38,287 nt of DNA from an uncultured Lachnospiraceae bacterium (GCA_947384285.1 CANDGI010000028.1:1-38287), one strand, 5' to 3'. Shown: positions 30,737 to 38,287, numbered from the stretch's first letter. Numbers and translations: made by a program. The notes: generated by a model from the letters alone, not told the origin.

Positions 30737-32665
30737 ATGAAAATCACAGATTTACTTGTAAAAGAGGGAATCGAACTGAATGGCCAGGCAAGCTCTAAAC
30801 GAGAAGCGATTGATAAGATGGTAGACCTGATGGCAGCTACCGGAAAAATCGCTGACAAGGAGGCTTACAAGGCACAGGTATTAAAAAGGGAAGAAGAGGG
30901 CACTACAGGAATCGGGGAAGGAATTGCCATTCCCCATGGAAAATGTGAAGCAGTAAAAGCGCCAGGGCTTGCAGCTATGGTATTAAAGGATGGTGTGGAT
31001 TACGAAGCATTGGATGGAGAACCCACCGATTTGATTTTCCTGATTGCAGCTCCCAATACAAAGGATAATGTTCATCTGGATGTGTTAAGCCGTTTGTCTG
31101 TGCTTTTGATGGATGAGGAATTTACAGGTAAATTGAGAAATGCGAAAACCACAGAAGAATTTTTAAGCTATGTGGATGCGGCAGAGCAGGAGAAGTTGGC
31201 AGCAGAAATTGCCAAGGAGGAAGCAGCCGCGCAGCCGGAGGCTTCAGGGAAAAAGGGCTTAAAGCTCTTAGGAGTCACCGCCTGTCCCACAGGAATTGCC
31301 CATACCTATATGGCGGCAGAAGCACTGGAGAAAAAGGCGAAAGAGCTTGGCTTTTCGATCAAAGTGGAAACAAGAGGCTCTGGCGGTGCGAAAAATGTGC
31401 TGACAGATGCGGAAATTGCAGCGGCAGATTGTATCATCGTATGCGTGGATACCAATGTTCCTATGGATCGCTTTGATGGTAAAAAAGTGATTATACGTCA
31501 GGTATCTGATGGCATTAACAAAGCGGAAGAATTGCTTCGTTTGGCAGAAAGTGGAAATGTAGAAACTTACCGCTCTGGAAGCAAGCCGGTGGCAGCAGCT
31601 TCTGGCGGCGGAAAAGAAGGCATTGGACACAAGGTTTATAAAGATTTGATGAATGGCGTTTCTCATATGCTTCCCTTTGTGGTTGGCGGAGGTATTTTGA
31701 TTGCAATTGCCTTCCTTATCGATGGAATGAGTGTGGATTTATCTGCCTTAGCGCCAGAAGAACGGGCAAATTTTGGTACCATTACTTCTGCGGCAGCATT
31801 GTTCAAAGGAATCGGTGGCACTGCATTTGGATTTATGCTCCCTATTTTGGCCGGATTTATAGCTATGAGTATTGCAGACCGTCCTGGATTGGTGGTAGGA
31901 TTTGTAGGCGGTTCCATTGCAGCCAGTGGAAAAAGCGGTTTCTTAGGCGCTTTGGTAGCGGGATTTTTAGCAGGATATCTTGTAATCGGCCTGAAAAAAG
32001 CATTGGAAAAGCTGCCAGAGAGCTTGGATGGCATCAAAACCATATTGCTTTATCCGCTTCTTGGGGTATTTTTCATGGGAATTATCATGAATTATCTGAT
32101 TGAGCCTCCAGTGGGCGCTTTGAATACTTTGTTGAATAATGGGTTATCCAGTATGAATGGTACTAGCTCTGTGTTACTGGGGATTATCTTAGGAGCAATG
32201 ATGGCAGCAGATTTGGGCGGGCCCATCAACAAAGCAGCCTATGTATTTGGAACGGCGTCCATTGCAGCAGGAAACTATAATATTATGGCAGCAGTTATGA
32301 TTGGCGGAATGGTGCCGCCTTGTGCCATCGCCCTGGCTACGTTGTTATTTAAAAAGAAGTTTACAGAGGAAGAACGCAAGTCTGGACCTACCAACTTTAT
32401 TATGGGATTATCTTTTATTTCAGAAGGAGCCATTCCCTTTGCGGCGTCCGACCCCTTGCATGTCATTCCAGCCATGATGGTGGGTTCTGGTGCAGCAGGA
32501 GCTGTTTCTATGGTATTTAACTGTACCTTGATGGCGCCCCACGGTGGAATTTTCGTATTTCCAGTGGTTGGAAATACCGTAATGTATCTGGCAGCCCTGG
32601 TAATTGGAACAATTATAGGAGCAATTTTATTAGGGGTATTGAAAAAAGATGCAAAAGAAGTATAA
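30737..32665 (+). CDS. fruA: PTS fructose transporter, EIIABC
   Basis: This 642-residue permease takes up fructose as fructose-1-phosphate. The EIIA domain (residues 1-150) has phospho-accepting His67 in GIAIPHGK. An Ala/Glu-rich linker leads to EIIB (about 174-275), with Cys183 in TACPTGIAHTYMAAEAL. The EIIC domain (about 300-640) has about eight to ten helices and the segments GGPINKAAYVFG and EGAIPFAASDPL that line the sugar path. All three active sites are intact. AAGGAG precedes the ATG. It relies on HPr and Enzyme I, encoded next. Confidence 0.94.
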   Translation: MKITDLLVKEGIELNGQASSKREAIDKMVDLMAATGKIADKEAYKAQVLKREEEGTTGIGEGIAIPHGKCEAVKAPGLAAMVLKDGVDYEALDGEPTDLIFLIAAPNTKDNVHLDVLSRLSVLLMDEEFTGKLRNAKTTEEFLSYVDAAEQEKLAAEIAKEEAAAQPEASGKKGLKLLGVTACPTGIAHTYMAAEALEKKAKELGFSIKVETRGSGGAKNVLTDAEIAAADCIIVCVDTNVPMDRFDGKKVIIRQVSDGINKAEELLRLAESGNVETYRSGSKPVAAASGGGKEGIGHKVYKDLMNGVSHMLPFVVGGGILIAIAFLIDGMSVDLSALAPEERANFGTITSAAALFKGIGGTAFGFMLPILAGFIAMSIADRPGLVVGFVGGSIAASGKSGFLGALVAGFLAGYLVIGLKKALEKLPESLDGIKTILLYPLLGVFFMGIIMNYLIEPPVGALNTLLNNGLSSMNGTSSVLLGIILGAMMAADLGGPINKAAYVFGTASIAAGNYNIMAAVMIGGMVPPCAIALATLLFKKKFTEEERKSGPTNFIMGLSFISEGAIPFAASDPLHVIPAMMVGSGAAGAVSMVFNCTLMAPHGGIFVFPVVGNTVMYLAALVIGTIIGAILLGVLKKDAKEV

Positions 32666-32703
32666 TATATAGTATACATACAACAAGAGAAGGAAATAAA
32701 AAG

Positions 32704-32747
32704 ATTCAGATGCCAGAGAATATGCCGCAAGGTTCTGACATCTGAAT
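32704..32747 (+). other. intercistronic hairpin between fruA and the HPr gene
   Basis: ATTCAGATG (32704-32712) and CATCTGAAT (32739-32747) are complementary, and an inner CAGA/TCTG extends the stem after one mismatch. The tail is TGAAATAAAAAT, without a T tract. It is likely an mRNA processing or stabilising structure, or a weak terminator that lowers or separates HPr expression. Confidence 0.45.
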
Positions 32748-32778
32748 TGAAATAAAAATATAAAAAGGAGAATAGACT

Positions 32779-33036
32779 ATGAAAACATTTGAGTACACCA
32801 TTACAGATCCAGAAGGAATCCACGCAAGACCAGCAGGCCTTTTCGTAAAAGAAGCAGGAAAGTTTGCCAGCAAAATTACCATTGCGAAAGATGGGAAAGA
32901 AGTTGATGCAAAGCGGATTTTCGGTATTATGAGCCTCGGCGTGAAAAAAGACAATACGGTAACCTTGAAAATCGAAGGCGATGATGAAGAAGAAGCTTGC
33001 AGCACATTAGAAGCATTTTTTAAAGAAAATCTGTAA
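32779..33036 (+). CDS. ptsH: phosphocarrier protein HPr, with Arg at position 46
   Basis: This is an 85-residue HPr. Active-site His15 lies in EGIHARPAGLFVKEA, so it can pass phosphate from Enzyme I to EIIA domains. Where Firmicute HPr has the regulatory Ser46 (K-S-I-M-G-V-M-S-L-G in Bacillus), this protein reads K-R-I-F-G-I-M-S-L-G, with Arg46. It should therefore not be a substrate for HPr kinase at that site, nor act as a CcpA co-repressor in the usual way. It sits between fruA and ptsI. AAAAGGAG precedes the ATG. It may be a dedicated transport HPr, with another copy elsewhere for catabolite control. Confidence 0.93.
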   Translation: MKTFEYTITDPEGIHARPAGLFVKEAGKFASKITIAKDGKEVDAKRIFGIMSLGVKKDNTVTLKIEGDDEEEACSTLEAFFKENL

Positions 33037-33042
33037 CATTAA

Positions 33043-33131
33043 TCAGGCAATTGTAAAACATAGTGAATTTCATCTAACGATACATGGCTATACATGGAAT
33101 TCCTGAATGCTATGCTTTTACAACTGCCTGA
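33043..33131. repeat. long imperfect inverted repeat between HPr and Enzyme I genes
   Basis: Arms 33043-33063 (TCAGGCAATTGTAAAACATAG less the last base) and 33110-33131 are complementary except for one G-T pair and one bulged base. The 46-nt interior has no coding frame. Its position within the operon suggests an RNA processing hairpin or a small dispersed element. Confidence 0.5.
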
Positions 33132-33174
33132 ATTTGTAATTATCTAAATTTGTAAGGTGGAAAGGAGCAGCCAA

Positions 33175-34803
33175 ATGATAAAATTTAGCGGAAGCAGCGT
33201 ATTTGGTGGTGTGGCCATAGGAAAGCTTTTTATTTTTCAGAAAAATGAAAATAAAGTAGAGCGCAGGCATATTGAAGATGCAGGGAAGGAAACCGAACGT
33301 TTTGAGAAAGCCAAAGCGGAAGCATTAAAACAGCTTCAGGGATTGTATGAAAAAGCTTTAAAGGATGTGGGAGAAGCCAATGCCATGATTTTTGAGGTGC
33401 ACCAGATGATGTTGGAGGATTTGGATTATCTGGATTCCATTCACCACATGATTGATGAACAGAAAATCAATGCAGAATATGCGGTAGCTCAGACCGGCGA
33501 CAATTTTGCAGAGATGTTCGCTGCTATGGATGATGCCTATATGCAGGGACGTGCAGCGGATGTTCGGGATATTTCTGAGCGGTTAATTAGTATTTTAAGC
33601 AATACCCAAGGTGGTGTGGGTGATTTTGAAGAACCAGTTGTAATTGTGGCAGAGGATTTGGCGCCCAGTGAAACCGTTCAGTTTGAAAAGGATAAATTAC
33701 TTGCCATTGTAACGCAACAAGGATCTGCCAATTCGCATACAGCAATTTTGGCTAGAACGATGGATATTCCAGCGGTTATTCAGGCGGATATTAATTTGGA
33801 CCCAGAGTACAATGGGAAAACGGTGATTGTAGATGGATTTACCGGGGCAATTTACATAGATCCAGATGAAGAAACCAGAAAAGTAATGGAAGCAAAGCTG
33901 GAGGAATGTCTGGCAGAGAAAGAGCTGTTACAGGAATTAAAGGGAAAAGAAGATGTTACTTTAGATGGCAAGCATTTAAAACTTTATGCGAATATCGGCA
34001 ATCCAGGGGATGTGGCAAATGTGCTGCGCAATGATGCAAAAGGCATTGGATTGTTCCGAAGTGAATTCTTATATCTGGAGAGCGATGATTTTCCAACAGA
34101 GGAAGAGCAGTTTAAGGCATATAAAGCGGTAGCAGAAAATATGGCAGGCAAGAAAGTCATTATCCGTACATTGGATATTGGTGCAGATAAGACGGTGGAT
34201 TATTTTAAACTGGATCACGAGGAAAATCCAGCAATGGGTTATCGTGCCATCCGAATCTGTCTGACCCAGCCAGAGATTTTTAAGACCCAGCTTCGTGCAT
34301 TGTACCGGGCGTCAAATTTCGGTCAGATTGCCATTATGTTCCCTATGATTACTTCAGTAGAAGAAGTAAGGAGAATTAAGAAGATTGTGGAAGAAGTGAA
34401 ACAAGAGCTGACAGATCTTGGAGTTCCATTTAAGAATGTAGAGCTTGGAATTATGATTGAGACCCCAGCGGCTGTTATGGTCAGCGATGATCTGGCAAAA
34501 GAGGTAGATTTCTTCAGTATCGGAACTAACGATTTGACCCAGTATACCCTTGCCATTGACCGTCAGAATGCCAAATTAGGTGATTTTTATAATCCCCATC
34601 ACAAAGCAATTCTTCGGATGATTGAAACAGTAGTAAAGAATGCTCATGCTGCAGGTATTTGGGCAGGTATTTGCGGAGAATTGGGAGCGGATTTAAGCCT
34701 GACAGAAACCTTCCTGAAAATGGGTGTGGATGAATTGTCTGTGTCACCAGCTATGGTATTGCGGGTGAGAAAAATTGTCCGGGAGACGGATACTGCTAAA
34801 TAA
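33175..34803 (+). CDS. ptsI: phosphoenolpyruvate-protein phosphotransferase (Enzyme I)
   Basis: This 542-residue enzyme starts the PTS by moving phosphate from PEP to HPr. The swivelling domain has His188 in GSANSHTAILARTMDIPAV. The C-terminal barrel has IGLFRSEFLYL, EENPAMGYRAIRIC, GIMIETPAAV, FFSIGTNDLTQY and the Cys loop GICGELGAD. ATG 33175 is chosen because AAAGGAG lies just upstream. A GTG at 33157 overlaps that site's lead. Length is slightly below the 570 or so of E. coli but all motifs are present. Here it is part of the fructose cluster, not a separate pts operon. Confidence 0.94.
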   Translation: MIKFSGSSVFGGVAIGKLFIFQKNENKVERRHIEDAGKETERFEKAKAEALKQLQGLYEKALKDVGEANAMIFEVHQMMLEDLDYLDSIHHMIDEQKINAEYAVAQTGDNFAEMFAAMDDAYMQGRAADVRDISERLISILSNTQGGVGDFEEPVVIVAEDLAPSETVQFEKDKLLAIVTQQGSANSHTAILARTMDIPAVIQADINLDPEYNGKTVIVDGFTGAIYIDPDEETRKVMEAKLEECLAEKELLQELKGKEDVTLDGKHLKLYANIGNPGDVANVLRNDAKGIGLFRSEFLYLESDDFPTEEEQFKAYKAVAENMAGKKVIIRTLDIGADKTVDYFKLDHEENPAMGYRAIRICLTQPEIFKTQLRALYRASNFGQIAIMFPMITSVEEVRRIKKIVEEVKQELTDLGVPFKNVELGIMIETPAAVMVSDDLAKEVDFFSIGTNDLTQYTLAIDRQNAKLGDFYNPHHKAILRMIETVVKNAHAAGIWAGICGELGADLSLTETFLKMGVDELSVSPAMVLRVRKIVRETDTAK

Positions 34804-34826
34804 AAATTGTAAAAAACATAAAGATG

Positions 34827-34875
34827 AAAAAATAATTTTTACATTTGACAGGGGTTGTTGTAAAAAATAATTTTT
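34827..34875 (+). promoter_or_regulatory. larE promoter with duplicated A/T box
   Basis: TTGACA (34845-34850), 17 nt, TAATTT (34868-34873). AAAAAATAATTTTT occurs twice, at 34827-34840 and 34862-34875, one upstream of the -35 box and one over the -10 box, 35 bp apart. The start to larE would leave a leader of about 150 nt, in which I see no clear gene. Confidence 0.45.
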
Positions 34876-35029
34876 CTGCGAATGATTTTTATCGATATGC
34901 TTTGAATCTTAAACTGAGTGTAAACTATTTTGAATTCAGGAAGGATTTCACAACAGAGCTGAAGCTGCAGGTTCTTAGCACCATAATGAAGTTTGCTGAT
35001 AGATGCTTCTATAATGAATGGAGAAAGAC

Positions 35030-35860
35030 ATGACAGACATTAACTTACAGATTCCACCGGAAACAGAAAAGAAAATGGAATTCTTAAAGCAAGCCCTTAA
35101 AAATCTTGGCAGTGCGGCAATTGCTTTTTCCGGCGGCGTGGATTCCACATTCTTATTGAAAATGGCCCATGAGGTTCTAGGAGGCCATGCAGCTGCTGTA
35201 ACGGCTGAGTCCGGTTCTTTCCCAAAAAGAGAACTGGAGGAAACAGAAGCTTTTTGCAAAAAAGAGGGCATCCGCCAGATTATCTTTGAATCCAGGGAAT
35301 TGGAAATTCCAGGCTTTGCCCAGAATCCGCCCAACCGCTGCTATCTGTGCAAAAAGGCTTTCCTGCAAAAGATAAAAGAGATTGCCAAAGAAAATGGGAT
35401 AAGTTTTGTGGCAGAAGGCTCTAACGTGGATGACGAGGAGGATTACAGGCCTGGCATGCAGGCAGTTGCAGAGCTTGGCATTCAAAGCCCCTTGCGGGAG
35501 GCTGGGCTGACCAAAAGGGAAATCCGGCTGCTGTCGAAAAAAATGGGGCTGGATACCTGGGACAAGCCTTCCTTTGCCTGCCTTTCGTCCCGGTTTCCCT
35601 ACGGGGAAGTTATCACAAAAGAAAGGCTTGCCATGGTAGAACGAGGAGAACAGCTTCTGCAGGAGCTTGGGTTTTTGCAGTATCGGGTCCGCATCCATGG
35701 GAGGATGGCAAGAATTGAAGTTTTGCCGGAGGATTTTCCAAGGCTTTTGCAGGAGGAAACTAGAAACCAGATTACAGAAAAATTCCGGGAATATGGATTT
35801 GCCTATGCGGCGATGGACTTAAAGGGATACCGTACCGGGAGCATGAATGAAGTATTGTAG
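35030..35860 (+). CDS. larE: ATP-dependent sulfur transferase LarE, three-cysteine type
   Basis: This is a 276-residue PP-loop enzyme. SGGVDS at residues 34-39 binds ATP, and KPSFACLSSRFPYG carries Cys184, which in Lactobacillus LarE donates the sulfur for the nickel-pincer cofactor of lactate racemase. In addition Cys104 and Cys107 form RCYLCKK. Three cysteines in this arrangement characterise LarE proteins that hold a [4Fe-4S] cluster and may transfer sulfur catalytically. ATG 35030 is preferred (GGAG 7 nt upstream) over ATG 35018. No larA, larB or larC is present here, so the cofactor user lies elsewhere or the protein has another sulfur acceptor. Confidence 0.88.
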   Translation: MTDINLQIPPETEKKMEFLKQALKNLGSAAIAFSGGVDSTFLLKMAHEVLGGHAAAVTAESGSFPKRELEETEAFCKKEGIRQIIFESRELEIPGFAQNPPNRCYLCKKAFLQKIKEIAKENGISFVAEGSNVDDEEDYRPGMQAVAELGIQSPLREAGLTKREIRLLSKKMGLDTWDKPSFACLSSRFPYGEVITKERLAMVERGEQLLQELGFLQYRVRIHGRMARIEVLPEDFPRLLQEETRNQITEKFREYGFAYAAMDLKGYRTGSMNEVL

Positions 35861-35869
35861 AAAAAATAC

Positions 35870-35898
35870 TTGACAAATAGGAAATGCAATGGTAACTT
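35870..35898 (+). promoter_or_regulatory. promoter of the glucose PTS gene
   Basis: TTGACA (35870-35875), 17 nt, TAACTT (35893-35898). The -35 box is perfect and the -10 box is weak. A mismatched palindrome GTAAC...GTTAC (35892-35922) overlaps the start site. The leader runs about 180 nt to the ATG at 36085. Confidence 0.45.
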
Positions 35899-35933
35899 AG
35901 TACATATGATATAGTATGTTACTTATTTAAGAT

Positions 35934-35993
35934 AAGGCATTAGCTATGCATAAATATTTTGGATGTTTATGTGTGTTAGTGCCTTTTTGTTTT
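35934..35993 (+). terminator. leader terminator (attenuator) before the glucose PTS gene
   Basis: AAGGCATTA (35934-35942) pairs with TAGTGCCTT (35977-35985) over 9 bp with one G-T pair. An inner GCATAAA/TTTATG pair closes the loop, and TTTTTGTTTT follows. It lies inside the leader, so read-through would have to be controlled. A short alternative hairpin, CTTAT/ATAAG (35922-35936), overlaps its left arm. No clear LicT- or GlcT-type antiterminator sequence was recognised. Confidence 0.55.
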
Positions 35994-36084
35994 GGGCGAA
36001 GCAAATATCATAACATGTTTTGGCACATTGGGACGGACGCACATACTCCAGATATGTAAAAATATTTTAAGGAGGAGAAAAGAA

Positions 36085-38217
36085 ATGAAAGACAAAATTT
36101 TTGGTGTATTGCAGCGTGTGGGAAGATCCTTCATGCTCCCCATTGCCATTCTTCCAGTGGCAGGGCTTTTGCTGGGAATCGGGGGTTCCTTCTCCAATGA
36201 GACCATGTTAAGTACCTATGGGCTTTTGGGCGTGATGGGGCCAGGAACCGTATTCAACATGATCTTCCAGATTATGAGCGAGGCAGGAGATATTGTATTT
36301 GCAAATCTGCCCATTATATTTGCCATGGGTGTTGCCATTGGCATGGCAAAGAAAGAAAAGGACGTGGCAGCTTTGTCGGCAGTGGTAGCATTTTTCATTA
36401 TGCATGCATCCATCGGAGCTTTGATTACGATTAACGGCGGAGCAGAAAGCATGCTGAGCGGAGCCACGGCTTCTGTGTGCGGCATTACCTCCCTGCAGAT
36501 GGGCGTGTTCGGCGGTATTATTGTAGGATTGGGCGTTGCGGCTCTTCACAATAAATTTTATAAGATTGAGCTTCCCCAGGTGCTGTCATTCTTTGGCGGA
36601 ACCAGGTTTGTGCCGATTGTCAGTGCGTTGGTGTATACTGCAGTGGGAATTTTAATGTTCTTCGTATGGCCGGTCATCCAGAAGGGCATTTATGGCGTAG
36701 GCGATATCGTTTTGAATTCAGGCTATGCAGGAACCTGGGTGTATGGCTTTATGGAGCGTCTGCTGATTCCATTTGGGCTGCACCACGTATTTTACCTTCC
36801 GTTCTGGCAGACAGGCGTGGGCGGAACCCTGGAAGTGGCAGGACAGATGATCGAAGGAGCCCAGAATATTTTCTTTGCCCAGTTATCAGACCCTTCCGTA
36901 GAACATTTTGCAGTTTCTGCAACAAGATTTATGTCCGGCAAATTCCCGTTGATGATTTTTGGGCTTCCGGGAGCAGCACTGGCTATGTATAAGACCGCAA
37001 AACCAGAGAAACGGCAGGCAGCAGCAGGGCTTTTGATGTCCGCAGCCCTTACTTCCATGCTGACAGGTATTACAGAGCCTTTGGAATTCACCTTCCTGTT
37101 TGTAGCGCCGCTGTTATATGGAATCCATTGCGTGCTGGCAGGCTGTGCTTATATGCTGATGCATATATTTGAAGTAGGCGTTGGAATGACATTCTCCGGC
37201 GGCGTCATTGACCTGTTTTTGTTTGGAATTCTCCAGGGAAATGGAAAGACAAACTGGGTCTGGGTCTTGGTGGTAGGAGCATTCTATTTTGTGGTTTATT
37301 ACTTCCTGTTTGCATTTCTGATTAAGAAGATGGATTTGAAGACGCCAGGGCGTGACGACAGCGAAGAGGTGAAGCTGTACCGCAGAAGTGATGTGGAAGC
37401 CAAAAAGAATGAGGGCGCAGCTGCATCGGCGGAGGACGCTTTATCAGAAAACATCTGCCACGGGCTTGGCGGAAAGAAAAATATTTCGGATGTGGACTGC
37501 TGTGCTACAAGGCTGCGCTGTACCGTATACAAGGCGGAGCTGGTCAGTGATGATTTGCTGAAATCCACAGGTGCTTCCGGTGTGGTCCATAAGGGAAATG
37601 GCGTCCAGATTATTTACGGGCCAAGGGTGACGGTGATTAAGTCCAATCTGGAGGATTATCTAGAGACTGCGCCCAACGAGGAGTTTCATTCCAGTGAGGT
37701 AAAAGAAGCTCAGGCAGAAGAGAAAAAGGAACAGGCAGGAACAAAAGTGGTGAAAACGGTGGTTATCTCCAGCCCTGTTACAGGTATTGCAGCAGATTTA
37801 TCTGAGGCGCCGGATGAGGCCTTTGCAGGCAGGATGATGGGAGACGGCGCGGTGGTAACGCCAAAAGACGGTATTGTGAAAGCACCGGAGGACGGTGAGG
37901 TATGCTTTGTATTTGAAACCAAGCATGCAGTCGGGTTCCAGACAGATACAGGGTTAAGCCTTCTGATTCACATGGGAATTGATACGGTTGCATTAAATGG
38001 ACAGGGATTTGAGGTTCTTGTGGAAAACGGCCAGAAGGTGAAAAAGGGAGAGCCAATGTTAAAGCTGGATTTGGATTATTTGAAAGAAAACGCTCCTTCT
38101 TTGGCTTCTCCAATCTTGTGTACGGAATTAGAGGATAACCAGAAAATCCGGCTGCTGAAAGAAGGAAATATCACAGCAGGGGAAGGGTTGTTTGCGGTAG
38201 ATTATTATGAAAGCTGA
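36085..38217 (+). CDS. ptsG: PTS glucose-type transporter, EIICBA
   Basis: This 710-residue permease phosphorylates and imports glucose (N-acetylglucosamine is possible). EIIC (residues 1-430) has about ten helices and the glucose-type segment IPFGLHHVFYLPFW and GITEPLEFTFLFVAP. EIIB (about 455-535) has Cys473 in CATRLR. EIIA (about 570-700) has His614 (KHAVGF) and phospho-accepting His629 (LLIHMGIDTV). ATG 36085 follows AAGGAGG. An upstream frame of 31 codons lies in the leader and is not part of the gene. The order C-B-A with an attached EIIA makes it independent of a separate Crr. It uses the HPr and Enzyme I encoded just upstream or elsewhere. Confidence 0.93.
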   Translation: MKDKIFGVLQRVGRSFMLPIAILPVAGLLLGIGGSFSNETMLSTYGLLGVMGPGTVFNMIFQIMSEAGDIVFANLPIIFAMGVAIGMAKKEKDVAALSAVVAFFIMHASIGALITINGGAESMLSGATASVCGITSLQMGVFGGIIVGLGVAALHNKFYKIELPQVLSFFGGTRFVPIVSALVYTAVGILMFFVWPVIQKGIYGVGDIVLNSGYAGTWVYGFMERLLIPFGLHHVFYLPFWQTGVGGTLEVAGQMIEGAQNIFFAQLSDPSVEHFAVSATRFMSGKFPLMIFGLPGAALAMYKTAKPEKRQAAAGLLMSAALTSMLTGITEPLEFTFLFVAPLLYGIHCVLAGCAYMLMHIFEVGVGMTFSGGVIDLFLFGILQGNGKTNWVWVLVVGAFYFVVYYFLFAFLIKKMDLKTPGRDDSEEVKLYRRSDVEAKKNEGAAASAEDALSENICHGLGGKKNISDVDCCATRLRCTVYKAELVSDDLLKSTGASGVVHKGNGVQIIYGPRVTVIKSNLEDYLETAPNEEFHSSEVKEAQAEEKKEQAGTKVVKTVVISSPVTGIAADLSEAPDEAFAGRMMGDGAVVTPKDGIVKAPEDGEVCFVFETKHAVGFQTDTGLSLLIHMGIDTVALNGQGFEVLVENGQKVKKGEPMLKLDLDYLKENAPSLASPILCTELEDNQKIRLLKEGNITAGEGLFAVDYYES

Positions 38218-38220
38218 AGC

Positions 38221-38287
38221 TTCCATAATAAGGATGGCCATGCGGCCCGCCAAACGGCAGGCTGAGCATGATGGAGTGTTTACTGTG
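38221..38287. repeat. second copy of the palindromic repeat, cut by the window edge
   Basis: It starts TTCCATAATAAGGATGGCCA 4 bp after the ptsG stop and aligns through GCGGCCCGCC and GAGCATGATGG to the inverse of 28722-28790. About 67 of an expected 70 bp are visible, and the right end (TTTACTGTG) is close to the expected TTTATTATGGAA. Confidence 0.75.

Noticed and set aside
34845-35033. 62-codon frame ending with an ATGA overlap at larE
   Set aside because: Its TTG start is the TTG of the larE -35 box TTGACA and it has no ribosome binding site. It is better read as the larE leader.
35870-36084. Leader considered as a T-box, fluoride, c-di-GMP or other known riboswitch, and as a LicT-type antiterminator target
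   Set aside because: None of the diagnostic conserved motifs could be found by eye, so only the terminator and promoter are reported.
1-38287. tRNA, rRNA and complete insertion sequences
   Set aside because: No tRNA cloverleaf signature (such as GGTTCRANNCC arms), rRNA segment or transposase frame was noticed on either strand. A tRNA scan would be the decisive test.

Overview
The window looks like a chromosomal segment of a spore-forming, low-to-moderate G+C Firmicute, most likely a gut Lachnospiraceae (Blautia/Mediterraneibacter-like). The evidence is the dipicolinate synthase pair (spore-specific), strong AGGAGG-type ribosome binding sites, sigma-A promoters, a clostridial fru-HPr-EI cluster, and surface proteins with Listeria-Bacteroides-type repeats. 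This placement is inferred from gene content, because no rRNA or tRNA gene is visible.

Region 1 (1-10,690) is A+T-rich accessory DNA. It starts with the end of a truncated gene and an orphan hypothetical protein. A minus-strand five-gene module follows: response regulator, histidine kinase, ABC ATPase and two permeases. Next comes a self-contained plus-strand cassette (TetR regulator, Fe-S flavoprotein, FMN-binding membrane protein) behind a clear promoter/operator. From 7,621 the DNA is a graveyard of resistance- and mobile-element-type fragments: two cysteine-rich KTR stubs, an ABC-F tail, a methyltransferase piece fused to a frameshifted GNAT, and a broken S66 peptidase. Intact genes sit among them: a P-loop kinase and a MarR/PNPOx pair.

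Region 2 (10,690-16,150) returns to core-like genes: dpaAB (minus), an MFS transporter (minus), a GNAT enzyme preceded by an aldo/keto reductase tail, and a LytTR regulator coupled to a LiaF-like membrane protein.

Region 3 (16,150-21,465) is a plus-strand run: chemotaxis receptor, YgjP-type metallopeptidase carrying a 42-bp tandem repeat, a DUF3783-like protein and a dGTPase, closed by a strong terminator.

Region 4 (21,590-28,690) holds two large convergent secreted proteins. One is a 1531-aa beta-helix/InlB-repeat adhesin with a two-helix C-terminal anchor. The other is a 769-aa repeat protein with a C-terminal transglutaminase-like domain.

Region 5 (28,690-38,217) is sugar uptake. A DeoR regulator, 1-phosphofructokinase, fructose EIIABC, an HPr and Enzyme I form one fructose PTS cluster behind a promoter with four 10-bp-spaced iterons. 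Then come larE and a glucose-type EIICBA with a leader terminator. A small palindromic repeat occurs between the surface-protein and fru regions (28,722-28,790), again at the window's right end (from 38,221), and as a partial copy near 12,232.

The most interesting non-gene signals are the repeat family, the iterons and 34-bp palindrome before fruR, a candidate 66-nt RNA near 5,840-5,906, and a hairpin that covers the ABC ATPase ribosome binding site. The most interesting protein oddities are an HPr with Arg at position 46 and a three-cysteine LarE.
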